This document shows positions 45,566-55,017 of a stretch of 64,000 nucleotides of DNA, one piece after another; positions within the stretch are counted from its first letter, which is position 1; each line of letters begins with the position of its first letter. The DNA is from Oliverpabstia intestinalis (GTDB lineage: Bacteria > Bacillota > Clostridia > Lachnospirales > Lachnospiraceae): contig NZ_VUMS01000006.1 in assembly GCF_009696065.1 (NCBI RefSeq), forward strand, positions 62,001-126,000, written 5' to 3'. The notes beneath the pieces were generated by a model. It made no database searches, had not been told where the DNA came from, and was given only the letters and a program-made list of their open reading frames with translations. The position numbers were made by a program, and so were the translations under genes.

Positions 45566-46483
45566 CTACTGGAACATATCGCCCCTTACATAGCCAGTTT
45601 GTCCTTCAAATTCAATTTTAATCCAATCTCCATCCTCACCGGTCTTGGTCACAGTCTGTCCACCCACCAGTTTGCCGATGGATTCTGCATCCTGCGATGG
45701 TTCTTTTCTGATATTGCAATTGGATTTTACGGTAATCTGCGCCCCTTCTGCTGCTTCCATGGCCGCAGATCCTTCCACTCCAAGCTCTGACAGATATTTT
45801 GACAAAGCTTCATCAGAAGCCAGTTTTTCATCATAAGATGCCTGTGTACTGTTCAGCAGTTCCTGTACCTTGGCATCTTCAAGCTGTTCACTGATATATG
45901 CAAGCTGTTCCTTGTTCGGATCTGCCACAATATACAAACTTCCATCTTCTTTTGTATCCACATATAGATAACTGATTCCTGGCAGAAGTGTATCATAACC
46001 CACATACTTATGATCATAAGCTGCAAATACCACATAACTGGTATCTGTCATGCCTTTTTTTGTATATACCTGTACGTTACTGTATCCTTCAATATACTGA
46101 GAATTCGTGATCGCACTTTCATCTGACGGATCCAGTTCATCCACCAGTTCTTTTAAACTCTGCACGTCTTTGCCTGTCAGTGCTGCATAATATTTTTCTA
46201 TCAGTGCATTGACCTGCGGATAGGCATTCAGTTCCAGCTCTCCTGCTGCCGGTGTTGTTTCCGGTTCCGCGGTTGTTGCCGGTGTTTCTTCTGCTTCCTG
46301 CGTCGGAGTCGGTGTTTCTGTCTCCTGCTGTGTCTCCTGTTTCGGTTCGGTTGTTTTCTGATTTCCAAATTTTGAGGAAATAAAACGAACACCGAAAAAT
46401 AAAATCAATACCACTGCCAGAATGCCAAATCCCAACATGAAATATCTAAGATTATCTGACAGCCATTCTCTGAAATCATCCAT
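45566..46483 (-). CDS. membrane-anchored protein with C-terminal bacterial SH3 domain
   Basis: A 305-residue protein. A single membrane segment (YFMLGFGILAVVLILFFGVRF) follows a short cytoplasmic start, then a Thr/Glu/Pro-rich linker (about residues 45-85) and a globular part. The last 60 residues form an SH3b domain (SNCNIRKEPSQDAESIGKLVGG... GYVRGDMF), often used to bind cell-wall peptides. ATG 46483 follows AAGGAGGC; the longer reading would run into the tRNA side. Outside-facing wall-binding role is inferred. Confidence 0.85.
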   Translation of the reverse strand: MDDFREWLSDNLRYFMLGFGILAVVLILFFGVRFISSKFGNQKTTEPKQETQQETETPTPTQEAEETPATTAEPETTPAAGELELNAYPQVNALIEKYYAALTGKDVQSLKELVDELDPSDESAITNSQYIEGYSNVQVYTKKGMTDTSYVVFAAYDHKYVGYDTLLPGISYLYVDTKEDGSLYIVADPNKEQLAYISEQLEDAKVQELLNSTQASYDEKLASDEALSKYLSELGVEGSAAMEAAEGAQITVKSNCNIRKEPSQDAESIGKLVGGQTVTKTGEDGDWIKIEFEGQTGYVRGDMFQ

Positions 46484-46555
46484 ATCGTATGCCTCCTTAT
46501 GATTGGGTACGATCCTGATTTTTCTTCCGTTCTTCTGGAAAAATGTAAAAAGAAA

Positions 46556-46628
46556 CGCATCTGGAGGGATTCGAACCCCCGACACATGGTACCGGAAACC
46601 ATTGCTCTATCCCCTGAGCTACAGATGC
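46556..46628 (-). tRNA. tRNA-Arg (anticodon CCG)
   Basis: The minus strand folds as a 73-base cloverleaf: acceptor GCATCTG/CAGATGC, D arm GCTC/GAGC, anticodon stem ATGGT/ACCAT with loop TTCCGGT and a T arm with TTCGAAT loop. The anticodon CCG reads CGG codons. The CCA end is not encoded. It lies between the SH3 gene and the DUF5688 gene on the same strand. Confidence 0.95.
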
Positions 46629-46705
46629 GTATCCGTGAGACTTTTACCTTACTCACATTTATAAATAATAACACATCTGCTCTCGTTTGTAAAGAGTCTT
46701 GTTCG

Positions 46706-46748
46706 CTAAAACTGTTACTGTTCACTCCGTTCCCAGTAACCTAAAACT
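46706..46748. mobile_element. 27-bp MITE deletion derivative with 8-bp target duplication
   Basis: The core (46714-46740) starts GTTACTGTTCACTCCGT and ends CAGTAAC. It is flanked on both sides by CTAAAACT (46706-46713 and 46741-46748), a perfect 8-bp duplication. The core equals the left 20 bases of the 145-bp element joined to its last seven; the element has CAGCAAC at bases 21-27 and CAGTAAC at the end, so loss of the middle by recombination between these short repeats would produce this copy. Confidence 0.8.
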
Positions 46749-46767
46749 TATCCGTCATCTGCTGCTT

Positions 46768-47628
46768 TCACAAATGAACTCTTTTATCTTCCGCACTGTA
46801 AAAATACGCCTGATCCGACAGAACCTCCTTCGGATCGACCTGACTTTCATTGATTTCCGTTACAATTTCTGTCAGTGCTTCCTGATACATTCCTTCCTCC
46901 TCAGGGATCAGAATACATTCATGAATACTGCTTGGCAACACATAGAATCGCTCTCCCAGAAGTTCTTCAGCCTGTTTTAACACGCCCGGATATAAGAATG
47001 TTCCTGCTCCCAGTGACCGTTCTTTATTAGTCAAAACATACATTTGCTTTTCTTTTCCCTGTACCAGACCCAGCAGACCCTTCATATTAATAAATTCTGC
47101 CGGCAGTTTTAGATATGTATATCGTTTTGCATTTTCGATCAGTTCTTCCTGCGTAATTTTCCATGCGTTCAGATGAGCATACTCTATCAGAATGGTTGCC
47201 TGCATTGTCTCATCTTTCTGGATCCGATAATAAAATACCATCGCCAGATCCAGGATTCGCTTATGCGGGACTTTTTTTAACAGTTCCCGGTTTCTCTCGT
47301 AATTAATCAGTTTAAAACAGATGTTTTCTTTGATTTCCTGATAATTTTGAAAAAAATCCGTTTCCACATCCATCTGAGGTTTGCAATGTTCAAATTGCCA
47401 CATCACTTTCCGAACCAGCTGTTCTAGCGGAACTCCTTTTTCCCAGTAAGAAAAATAATCTTCCATATAAAAGATCGAAGCAACCCGGGCATTCTCACTT
47501 TTTAATACAAGACCTTCCATAACGACCCCGTTATTTTTGTTGATTTTTTCGGTGGTAATACTCACCCCCTCTTCCATAACTTCTTTCATTCGTTCTAAAA
47601 ATTCACATCGAAATTCCTGATAATTCAA
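46768..47628 (-). CDS. DUF5688-like protein
   Basis: A 286-residue cytoplasmic protein resembling the family DUF5688, which is common in Lachnospiraceae and has no known function. It starts with TTG behind AAAGGAG (six bases). The sequence has no signal peptide or membrane segment; LGAGTFLYPGVLKQAEELLGERFYVLPSSIHECILIP is a characteristic C-terminal stretch. In other genomes this family is often present in several copies; only one copy is in this window. A MITE relic lies directly after its stop. Confidence 0.7.
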   Translation of the reverse strand: MNYQEFRCEFLERMKEVMEEGVSITTEKINKNNGVVMEGLVLKSENARVASIFYMEDYFSYWEKGVPLEQLVRKVMWQFEHCKPQMDVETDFFQNYQEIKENICFKLINYERNRELLKKVPHKRILDLAMVFYYRIQKDETMQATILIEYAHLNAWKITQEELIENAKRYTYLKLPAEFINMKGLLGLVQGKEKQMYVLTNKERSLGAGTFLYPGVLKQAEELLGERFYVLPSSIHECILIPEEEGMYQEALTEIVTEINESQVDPKEVLSDQAYFYSAEDKRVHL

Positions 47629-47912
47629 ATTGTTCTCCTTTGATTTTTATGAATTTCAGATGTTCATATGGGGAAAATGTGACGAAACATCACTGAAATA
47701 GAAATGTAAATTACTTTTATATCATACATGTTTTCTCTTAAAAATGCAAGCAATTTCTTGTATCTGTCTGCATTGTTACCATCAACAATTATTGTTCACC
47801 GGTAATATCCTGTGATGTGTTTTTTGTGAGCAAAGGCCACAGAAACCCCGAGACATACCGCATACTCTAAACTGATCCACTGCCAATTGCTGCTATGCAA
47901 TGCTTCAAAAAC
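47629..47912. other. intergenic region with MITE half-copy
   Basis: About 280 bp between the DUF5688 start and the efp terminator. It holds a decayed half of the 145-bp MITE (47788-47872) followed by a short stretch related to repeat family B. No ORF or promoter could be supported with confidence. Confidence 0.5.
47788..47872 (-). mobile_element. decayed half-copy of the 145-bp MITE
   Basis: Read on the plus strand, ATTATTGTTCACCGGTAATA... follows the reverse complement of the element at 2195-2339 for about 80 bases (shared blocks include GGTAATATCC, GTGTTTTTTGTGAGC and CACAGAAA) at roughly 80 percent identity, then similarity stops. The other terminal repeat is missing, so the copy is truncated. 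Confidence 0.7.
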
Positions 47913-47947
47913 AAAGCCCCGGAAAATCCTGTATTTTCCGGGGCTTT
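47913..47947 (-). terminator. terminator of efp
   Basis: AAAGCCCCGGAAAAT and ATTTTCCGGGGCTTT form a 15-pair stem with a five-base loop, followed on the minus strand by GTTTTTG. Located 31 bp after the stop of efp. Confidence 0.9.
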
Positions 47948-47978
47948 ACGATCTGTTATCAATTTCGACTGTTAAATC

Positions 47979-48536
47979 TTATACTCTGGACAGATATTCA
48001 CCTGTTCTGGTATCGATTTTGATTTTATCTCCCTGATTTACAAACAGAGGTACGTTTACCTGTGCGCCTGTTTCAACAGTTGCAGGTTTTGTAGCACCCT
48101 GAGCGGTATCACCTTTGAATCCAGGTTCTGTTTCAGTGATCTCCAGTTCTACAAACAGAGGCGGCTCGATAGCGAATACACTTCCGTTATAAGAACATAC
48201 TTTAACAGTTTCGTTCTCTTTTACAAATTTCAGAGAATCGCCAACAGTATCTTTATCAACTGCCATCTGATCATAAGTTTCCATATTCATAAAGTTGAAC
48301 AGATCCCCATCTGCATACAGATACTGCATATCTACTCTGTCGATACGAGCCTGTGGGAATTTTTCAGTAGGTCTGAAAGTTTTTTCTACCACACCACCGT
48401 TGATGACATTTTTTAATTTTGTTCTTACAAAAGCTGCACCTTTACCAGGTTTTACATGCTGAAACTCGAGAATCTGAACAACGTTTCCATCGATTTCCAA
48501 TGTTACACCGTTTCTGAAATCTCCTGCTGAAATCAT
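47979..48536 (-). CDS. efp: elongation factor P
   Basis: A 185-residue translation factor that relieves ribosome stalling at proline runs. The modified residue is expected at Lys32 in [10 protein letters not shown]. Three beta-barrel domains are implied by length, and the C-terminal [17 protein letters not shown] is the usual end. ATG 48536 follows AAGGAGGAA; the in-frame start 24 bp upstream would add eight unsupported residues. Followed by its own strong terminator. Confidence 0.97.
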   Translation of the reverse strand: MISAGDFRNGVTLEIDGNVVQILEFQHVKPGKGAAFVRTKLKNVINGGVVEKTFRPTEKFPQARIDRVDMQYLYADGDLFNFMNMETYDQMAVDKDTVGDSLKFVKENETVKVCSYNGSVFAIEPPLFVELEITETEPGFKGDTAQGATKPATVETGAQVNVPLFVNQGDKIKIDTRTGEYLSRV

Positions 48537-48656
48537 ATGATATTCCTCCTTATAACTCACAATACCCGGTGATTTCCGGGTATCTGCCTTCTTAATATAT
48601 TTGAGCTTGGCTACTCATATTCTATAATAACTACAGGGATTTTTCAACTAATTTTT

Positions 48657-49169
48657 TCAAATACGACCAGATTTCCTGTTTTTCTGATAAAAATGCAAAA
48701 CAATTTTCTCCAGATACCGTTTCAGTATAATCTGAATCTCTTCTTTCGGATGGATCGGTTTCACAAGGATGTTCGCCATTCCTGTCCTCTTTGCCCCATA
48801 CACATCAGTAAACAGCTGATCACCGATAAACACAGTATCAGACAAATCCGTGCCCATCAGTTCCATCGCTTTCAGATAATTTTTGCGGGAAGGCTTATGT
48901 GCATCCTCGATATAATGCACCTGCACATCTCTGTTGAACATCTGCACACGCTCCAGCTGATTGTTCGACAACAGACAGCAGGAAAAACCAAGCTCTTTCA
49001 GATGCGCAAACAACGCTTTCGCCCGCTCATCTGCCGGTTCTCCATGAGGTACCAGAGTATTGTCGATATCAAAGATAAGGCCACGGTATCCTTTTTTATA
49101 CAGTTCATCAAAATCAATCTGATAGGTGGAATCCACCCAGGTATCCGGATAAAATGTTTCAAACAGCAT
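48657..49169 (-). CDS. YqeG family HAD phosphatase
   Basis: A 170-residue HAD IIIA-type protein. The catalytic motif FDIDNTLVPHGEPA (Asp-x-Asp-x-T), the second motif SNN and the distal motif IGDQLFTDVYGA are present. Related proteins act on phosphorylated small molecules; the substrate is unknown. It precedes efp and follows the patatin-like gene on the same strand (18-bp gap upstream). Confidence 0.9.
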   Translation of the reverse strand: MLFETFYPDTWVDSTYQIDFDELYKKGYRGLIFDIDNTLVPHGEPADERAKALFAHLKELGFSCCLLSNNQLERVQMFNRDVQVHYIEDAHKPSRKNYLKAMELMGTDLSDTVFIGDQLFTDVYGAKRTGMANILVKPIHPKEEIQIILKRYLEKIVLHFYQKNRKSGRI

Positions 49170-49187
49170 CTTTTGTTCTCCCTCTAA

Positions 49188-50042
49188 TCAACGGTTTAAA
49201 AACCATTTCATTTCCTCAAATTTCTCTTCCATCAGATCATAACCATGCTGATAAAAGTTCTCCAGCTTCTGTGTATCCCGCTCCAGACGGGCTACCGGCT
49301 CGATCTCCGGTCTGAGAACAAATACTTTTCCTTCTTTTTCCCATTTGTCAATATAATACAACGTCTTGTTATAGACTTTTGCACGCTGTTCGAGTACTTC
49401 GACCAGTTTCGGATATTTCTTTCCGTAAGCGAGTTCAAACAGACGGTCCTGTTTTCCGCTGGAATGTTTCCGATAGCCTTTATTTCTGGTCAGAATGATT
49501 ACATTTCTCTGATGTCCTGTCTTCAGGGAATGGATGATGGGGATGGAATCGGCCACTCCACCATCCACATACGGAATGCCGTCCACAAATACTGTTTTCG
49601 TCGCCAGCGGCATACTGCACGACGCTCTGCAGATATCCATCATCCGTTTTGCACTGGAGTGTTCGCTCAGATATTCCGCTTTTCCTGTAAGGCAGTTGGT
49701 CACCACCATCTCGCACTGCATGTCCGAATTCAGGAAAGTATCAAAATCAAACGGAAAGATTTCATTCGGATATTTTTCAAAGATCAGATCCATATCCAGC
49801 AGTGTTCCCGTCTTCAGTGTATTTTTTATTGTTACATAACGCTTCTTCTTATCCGTAATAATGTTACAGTTTTTTGTGCGCAGTGGCTGTCTTGACACAT
49901 AATCCACCGCATTGCACGCACCTGCAGAAGTTCCAACCACATACGGGATATAAAAATCCTGTTCCATCAGATAGTCCAGTGCTCCGCTGGTAAAAACACC
50001 CCTGTTTGCTCCACCTTCCAGTACCAGACCTGCTCGTTTCAT
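49188..50042 (-). CDS. patatin-like phospholipase family protein
   Basis: A 284-residue serine hydrolase. The oxyanion hole is GGANRGVFTSGALDYL, the nucleophile elbow GTSAGA and the catalytic Asp DGGVAD, the set found in patatin-like lipases. Neither membrane segment nor signal peptide is visible. The Lys/Arg-rich second half (NKGYRKHSSGKQDRLFE) is typical of the bacterial YchK/RssA-like branch. It starts 28 bp after the citrate synthase gene. Confidence 0.9.
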   Translation of the reverse strand: MKRAGLVLEGGANRGVFTSGALDYLMEQDFYIPYVVGTSAGACNAVDYVSRQPLRTKNCNIITDKKKRYVTIKNTLKTGTLLDMDLIFEKYPNEIFPFDFDTFLNSDMQCEMVVTNCLTGKAEYLSEHSSAKRMMDICRASCSMPLATKTVFVDGIPYVDGGVADSIPIIHSLKTGHQRNVIILTRNKGYRKHSSGKQDRLFELAYGKKYPKLVEVLEQRAKVYNKTLYYIDKWEKEGKVFVLRPEIEPVARLERDTQKLENFYQHGYDLMEEKFEEMKWFLNR

Positions 50043-50069
50043 GTTTGTAACGCTTCCTTTCTTCTTTGT

Positions 50070-51431
50070 TTACCGTTCTTCCAGAGGACGGTAAATCTCT
50101 TCTTCTTTTACTGTTTTATAAGCCGGACGGATAATCTTATCCATATTGATCAGTTCTTCCATCCGGTGTGCACTCCAGCCAACGATACGTGCAATGGCAA
50201 ACATTGGTGTGAACAGCTCGGTGGGAAGATCCAGCATGCTGTATACAAATCCGCTGTAGAAGTCCACATTGGCACTTACACCCTTATAAATATGACGCTC
50301 TTCTCCAATGATCTTCGGTGCCAGCTGTTCTACCATACTGTAAAGTGCAAAATCTTTATCTTTGCCCTTTTCGTGGGCCAGTTTCTGTACGAACCCTTTG
50401 AAGATTTCTGCTCTCGGATCGGAAATGGAATATACTGCGTGCCCCATTCCATAGATCAGGCCTTTTTTATCAAAGGCTTCTTTATGAAGCAGCGCCCGAA
50501 GGTAAGCTCCTACCTCTTCCTCATCTGTCCAGTCTTTCACCTGTTTTTTCATGTCTTTGAACATCTGGACTACTTTGATATTGGCACCACCGTGCTTCGG
50601 TCCTTTCAGGGAACCCAGGGCGGCTGCTATTGCCGAATACGTATCTGTTCCTGAAGAAGTCACCACATGAGTGGTAAATGTTGAGTTATTACCACCACCA
50701 TGCTCCATATGCAACACCAGTGCCAGATCCAGAATCGTTGCCTCTAACTGCGTATACTGCATATCCGGACGAAGCATCAGCAAAATATTTTCCGCAACAG
50801 AAAGTTTCGGATCCGGATTATGGATATACAGGCTTTTCCCTTTAATATAATGATTGTATGCCTGATAACTGTAGACCGACAACATCGGAAAAACGCTGAT
50901 AAGATTCAGACACTGACGGAGGACATTCGGCAGAGAAGTATCATCCGCATTATGATCATAGGCATATAACGTCAGCACACTTCTGGATAACGTATTCATC
51001 ATATCCTTGGTCGGCGCTTTCATGATAACATCGCGGACAAAGTTCTTAGGCAGAGATCGCTGGCCCGCCAGCAGAACCTTAAAGTCTGCCAGTTCTTTTT
51101 CGTTTGGCAGTTTTCCGAATAACAGCAGATAAGTAACTTCTTCAAATCCAAAACGCTGTTCTCTTAAAAATCCCTGCGTCAGTTCATGGATATCATACCC
51201 TCGATAATATAATCTTCCTTCACAGGGCACCGTTTTCCCATCCACCACATCTGTGGAACAAATGGATGAAATCTGTGTCAGACCTGCCAGCACACCTTTT
51301 CCGTTAACATCACGCAGCCCACGTTTTACATCGTATTTCCCATACAGGGACGGATCCATCTTACTGTTTTCCACACATACCTGTGTTAAGCTTTCCATCT
51401 CCGGTGTTACTTTTAATTTAAATCCCGCCAT
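50070..51431 (-). CDS. citrate synthase
   Basis: A 453-residue citrate/2-methylcitrate synthase condensing acetyl-CoA with oxaloacetate. The catalytic His segments are LEHGGGNNSTFTTHVVTSSGTD and GLIYGMGHAVYSISDPRAE, and KGLYYRGYDIHEL lies near residue 80. It is longer than the common type-II enzyme by about 20 residues at the N-terminus. No aconitase or isocitrate dehydrogenase is nearby, so it probably serves glutamate synthesis as part of an incomplete cycle. AGGAGGAAAG precedes the ATG. Confidence 0.93.
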   Translation of the reverse strand: MAGFKLKVTPEMESLTQVCVENSKMDPSLYGKYDVKRGLRDVNGKGVLAGLTQISSICSTDVVDGKTVPCEGRLYYRGYDIHELTQGFLREQRFGFEEVTYLLLFGKLPNEKELADFKVLLAGQRSLPKNFVRDVIMKAPTKDMMNTLSRSVLTLYAYDHNADDTSLPNVLRQCLNLISVFPMLSVYSYQAYNHYIKGKSLYIHNPDPKLSVAENILLMLRPDMQYTQLEATILDLALVLHMEHGGGNNSTFTTHVVTSSGTDTYSAIAAALGSLKGPKHGGANIKVVQMFKDMKKQVKDWTDEEEVGAYLRALLHKEAFDKKGLIYGMGHAVYSISDPRAEIFKGFVQKLAHEKGKDKDFALYSMVEQLAPKIIGEERHIYKGVSANVDFYSGFVYSMLDLPTELFTPMFAIARIVGWSAHRMEELINMDKIIRPAYKTVKEEEIYRPLEER

Positions 51432-51578
51432 ATTCTTTCCTCCTGTCCTTTTATTCGTAACTGTCAGACTTTTCGATAATTACGTTGCTTATTTTTCATA
51501 TTATCTGATTTTTCTTTTATTACTCTGCTTTTTTTATGTCTGTTTTGCTGTTTTCTGTAGAGAGTATCAGTTATGACT

Positions 51579-51607
51579 ATTATACAGACGAATGCTTTTC
51601 ACCGCAA
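51579..51607 (-). promoter_or_regulatory. promoter of the citrate synthase gene
   Basis: Minus-strand TTGCGG (51607-51602), 17-bp spacer, TATAAT (51584-51579). About 150 bp upstream of the ATG. Confidence 0.55.
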
Positions 51608-51706
51608 TAATTGAATTCTTAAAAAAATATGAAACTTTTATGCCTTTTTTAGAACAGGACATTAGTTTTTTTACTATTCAACAGCCGTTGTGAAAGATAC
51701 GGACAG

Positions 51707-52438
51707 TTACGATTTTTTATTTTCAAGTCCCAGTTCTTTGGCCCGATCCGGGAAATTTGTGAAAATACCATCGACGTTCCAGTTGTTTAACTGTTCCATG
51801 AGTTCTTTTTTGTTGACAGTCCACACATTGACACCAATCCCATGCGCATGACAATCCCGCACCATCTCTTCTGTCAGAAAGTTCTTATCCGGATGATAAT
51901 ATTCCACACCATTTTCTTCTGTGAAAAATCCCATATTATCCATCCGTGCTTCCATCAGATATCCCATCGGAACTTCCGGCAGCATTTTCTTGCATTTGTT
52001 GATGGATACCAGATTAAAGGAAGAAAAAATCACGCGGTCTTCCATCTGGAATTCCCGCACCATATCGATTACTTTTTCTTCCAGGTGTTCGTAGTAATAC
52101 ACACTGTTTTTCAGTTCAATATTGGTAACCAGTCCCGTATCCTTTACCCAGGTCAGATACTCCCGCAGCGTTGGAATCCGCTGAAAGTCATATTTTCCTT
52201 CAAACTTTCCGTAGCAGTCAACAAGACACAATTCCTGATACGTATAATCACGAATATTTCCTGTTCCACTGGTCGTTCGGTCAATGGTCTCATCATGCAT
52301 GATCACGATCTCATCGTCTTTCGTCAGCTGTACATCCAACTCGATGCCATAACAGCCAACTTCTTCCGCTTTTTTAAATGCCAGCATAGTATTTTCCGGA
52401 TATTTTCCGCTGAATCCTCGATGTGCAAATACCTTCAT
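51707..52438 (-). CDS. glycerophosphodiester phosphodiesterase
   Basis: A 243-residue GDPD enzyme cleaving glycerophosphodiesters to glycerol 3-phosphate and an alcohol. FAHRGFSGKYPENTMLAF carries the first catalytic His/Arg, GIELDVQLTKDDEIVIMHDETIDRTT the metal-binding Glu/Asp and second His, as in UgpQ-like cytoplasmic forms. No signal peptide. AAGGGC precedes the ATG. Single gene between the citrate synthase and LCP genes. Confidence 0.93.
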   Translation of the reverse strand: MKVFAHRGFSGKYPENTMLAFKKAEEVGCYGIELDVQLTKDDEIVIMHDETIDRTTSGTGNIRDYTYQELCLVDCYGKFEGKYDFQRIPTLREYLTWVKDTGLVTNIELKNSVYYYEHLEEKVIDMVREFQMEDRVIFSSFNLVSINKCKKMLPEVPMGYLMEARMDNMGFFTEENGVEYYHPDKNFLTEEMVRDCHAHGIGVNVWTVNKKELMEQLNNWNVDGIFTNFPDRAKELGLENKKS

Positions 52439-52633
52439 TATTAGCCCTTCTTTCCTGTATCCCTGAAAATTCGGTATCTGATATTTCAGAAATACATTTC
52501 TTCACTTCCCTTAGTATGACAGATTGTTGTCTGATTTTCAACTACAAACCAGACAAAACATACCACACCGGATTTTGCTGTTGTCGCAGAAGCCAGGATC
52601 TTATACACCCACGGATTTTAACTCATTTCCCAC

Positions 52634-52682
52634 AAAAAGAGCAGAAAACTTTATGTGCTCCATAAAATTTTCTGCTCTTTTT
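52634..52682. terminator. bidirectional terminator
   Basis: AAAAAGAGCAGAAAA and TTTTCTGCTCTTTTT pair, with an inner TTTATG/CATAAA extension and a short loop. It ends the LCP gene on the minus strand. Confidence 0.85.
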
Positions 52683-52683
52683 A

Positions 52684-54216
52684 TTATTGGATTCCCTTGC
52701 TCACTTTAGGTTTCTGCCATTGATAATCACCGTCGACCAGTTTGCTATCCTCTTCCTCCGGTGCCTGTGGAACCCGCAGGACAAAGACCGGATCAGTATA
52801 CGGATTCTTCAGTTTTTTTTCATTCATCGTTCCGCCTGTACTCTCCGCGGTACCTGTATTATCCGCTATCACAGCAGCTTTTTTCCCACTGTTATTCTGC
52901 AGGCTTTCCTCTACCTGCCCATCTGCATCATTTCCACGGATAATCTGTGCGGACGAATCTCCTGTTCCGATTTCTGCTTCCATGGTAATCTGACCGGATT
53001 CGCCTGTTGCTTCTGTATTCTGTATATCTGTTTCACTTCCGGTTGTGGTATCTGCTGTTTCTGTCTCCTGCGTCGGTGTCACCACATTTCCTTCCTCATC
53101 CAGTACATCCGCACCATAAATCGTCTCTTTCAATTTTCGTACGGTAGGCTCCCAGTCCGGAACGAGATCCCCGTTGTAGCCATGATACATACCATCATAA
53201 GGAATGCGATCGGAAATAATTTTATACTTCATCAATGTCGGCGCTTTTGCCAGTAAACCCCAGAATTCACTTTCCGGTACGTTATGTGTCAGTAACGGAA
53301 GCAGACGGGTTGCCAAACGATCCAGATCTTCAAAGCTCATAGTCTTTACTTTATCAAGGAGTTTTAACAGTACCTCTCTCTGACGTTCTGTGCGCTGATA
53401 ATCGGAATTACCTACTTTTCGTATACGTGCATAAGCCACCGCCTGCATACCATTACATTCATAGGTTCCCTCACCCGGAATCAGATATTTTTTAGATTTT
53501 AATCCCAGTATCCTGCACTGCTGTTTGATACTTTTGTTTGCATTTTCTGCTTCTTTTGGGGTAAAAGTAATTTCAATAGTACCGATTTCATCGATAATAT
53601 CAATCATCGAACCAAAATCCACCGTGACATATCGGTCTACATCAATCTTGTAATTCTCTTCTACGGTCTTGGTAAGCAATGGTCCTCCACCATTGGGATA
53701 CGTGGCATTCAACTTACGGTATCCGATTCCCGGAATCATTACATGGGTATCACGCATCAGGGAAATCATGGAAATCTGTTCCAGACGATAGTTAACAGAG
53801 ATCAGAATCATAGAGTCTGAGTTCCCAATCCAGCCTTTATCTGTCGTATCCAGACCAACCAGCATAATATTGTATACATTTCCATCCGTAGTGATTGGCT
53901 CCGCAGATGCATATTGTGCCATGTTCTGCTGTGCCTCCAGCAATTCCGGATCCACTTCTTCCTCTACCGTCGTTTCTTCCTCTGTTTCTTTCTCCTGTTG
54001 CTCTTCTTTCTGTTTTTCAATCAATGCCTGAACTTCATCATCCGTCATATAGTTGGTTTTTGTATAATATCGATGTCCCATATAATATACAACTCCGGCA
54101 ATGATCACAATCAGCGTCAAAAAAATCCCGGCAACAATCGCACCTTTCTTCTTTTTAGACATTTTCGGCTTTTTTTCCCGCGTTGCCTCTTCCTGCTCTT
54201 TATCGTCTGCTGACAC
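52684..54216 (-). CDS. LCP (LytR-CpsA-Psr) family protein
   Basis: A 510-residue membrane protein of the family that transfers polymers such as teichoic acids or capsule onto peptidoglycan. A charged cytoplasmic start (residues 1-28) precedes a membrane segment (GAIVAGIFLTLIVIIAGVVYYMG). The LCP domain contains NIMLVGLDTTD, SDSMILISVNYRLEQISMISLMRDTHVMIPG and the DYQRTERQREVLLKLL segment with conserved Arg. The C-terminal 130 residues are Thr/Glu/Gly-rich and low complexity. GTG start behind AAGGAGG. Confidence 0.93.
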   Translation of the reverse strand: MSADDKEQEEATREKKPKMSKKKKGAIVAGIFLTLIVIIAGVVYYMGHRYYTKTNYMTDDEVQALIEKQKEEQQEKETEEETTVEEEVDPELLEAQQNMAQYASAEPITTDGNVYNIMLVGLDTTDKGWIGNSDSMILISVNYRLEQISMISLMRDTHVMIPGIGYRKLNATYPNGGGPLLTKTVEENYKIDVDRYVTVDFGSMIDIIDEIGTIEITFTPKEAENANKSIKQQCRILGLKSKKYLIPGEGTYECNGMQAVAYARIRKVGNSDYQRTERQREVLLKLLDKVKTMSFEDLDRLATRLLPLLTHNVPESEFWGLLAKAPTLMKYKIISDRIPYDGMYHGYNGDLVPDWEPTVRKLKETIYGADVLDEEGNVVTPTQETETADTTTGSETDIQNTEATGESGQITMEAEIGTGDSSAQIIRGNDADGQVEESLQNNSGKKAAVIADNTGTAESTGGTMNEKKLKNPYTDPVFVLRVPQAPEEEDSKLVDGDYQWQKPKVSKGIQ

Positions 54217-54314
54217 GCCCGACAGCCTCCTTTTTATTGATTTGCTTATTACTGGTAAATGATACCATTTGCATTATTTTTTGTCAATTACTGGCGATGT
54301 CTGCTGTCTCTTTT

Positions 54315-55004
54315 TCATTTCTGTCCGTAATATGCATTTGCTCCGTGTTTCCGGTAATAATGTTTATCCTGCAATTCCTGCGGTGCCGGTTTCACCTGCG
54401 GATTGATCATCTCACAGCGTGCCGCCATCTTTGCAACTTCTTCGAGTACGACCGCATTATGAACCGCTTCGTGTCCGTCTTTTCCCCAGGTGAATGGTCC
54501 ATGATTTTTGCACAGAACTGCAGGTACTGCTTCATAATCTTTATCTTTGAAGTAATCTACGATCAGAAGTCCTGTATTTTTCTCATACGCCGTATCGATC
54601 TCTTCTTTTGTCAGGCAACGCACGCACGGGATTTCTCCGTACATGTAATCTGCATGGGTGGTTCCGTAACACGGGATTCCTCTTCCTGCCTGTGCCCAGC
54701 TGGTTGCCCATGGAGAGTGCGTATGTACCACACCGCCGATCTTTGGAAATGCACGATACAATTCCAGATGAGTAGGTGTATCAGAGGATGGATTGTATCT
54801 TCCCTCAATCTTATTTCCCTCGAGATCCATGATCACCATATCATCCGGTGTCAGTTTGTCATAGTCAACACCACTGGGTTTGATGGCAAAATATCCGGTT
54901 TCCCGGTCAATCTGGCTGACATTTCCCCAGGTAAAGGTTACCAGATTGTATTTTGGAAGCAGCATATTGGCTTCATATACCGCTTTTTTTAATTCTTCTA
55001 ACAT
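54315..55004 (-). CDS. araD: L-ribulose-5-phosphate 4-epimerase
   Basis: A 229-residue class II aldolase-fold enzyme converting L-ribulose 5-phosphate to D-xylulose 5-phosphate. [12 protein letters not shown], the zinc ligands in [14 protein letters not shown] and the distal His near KNHGPFTWG are visible. It is the last gene of the ara operon, 13 bp after araB. An AGGAGG site precedes the ATG. Confidence 0.95.
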   Translation of the reverse strand: MLEELKKAVYEANMLLPKYNLVTFTWGNVSQIDRETGYFAIKPSGVDYDKLTPDDMVIMDLEGNKIEGRYNPSSDTPTHLELYRAFPKIGGVVHTHSPWATSWAQAGRGIPCYGTTHADYMYGEIPCVRCLTKEEIDTAYEKNTGLLIVDYFKDKDYEAVPAVLCKNHGPFTWGKDGHEAVHNAVVLEEVAKMAARCEMINPQVKPAPQELQDKHYYRKHGANAYYGQK

Positions 55005-55017
55005 AGTTTCCTCCTGC

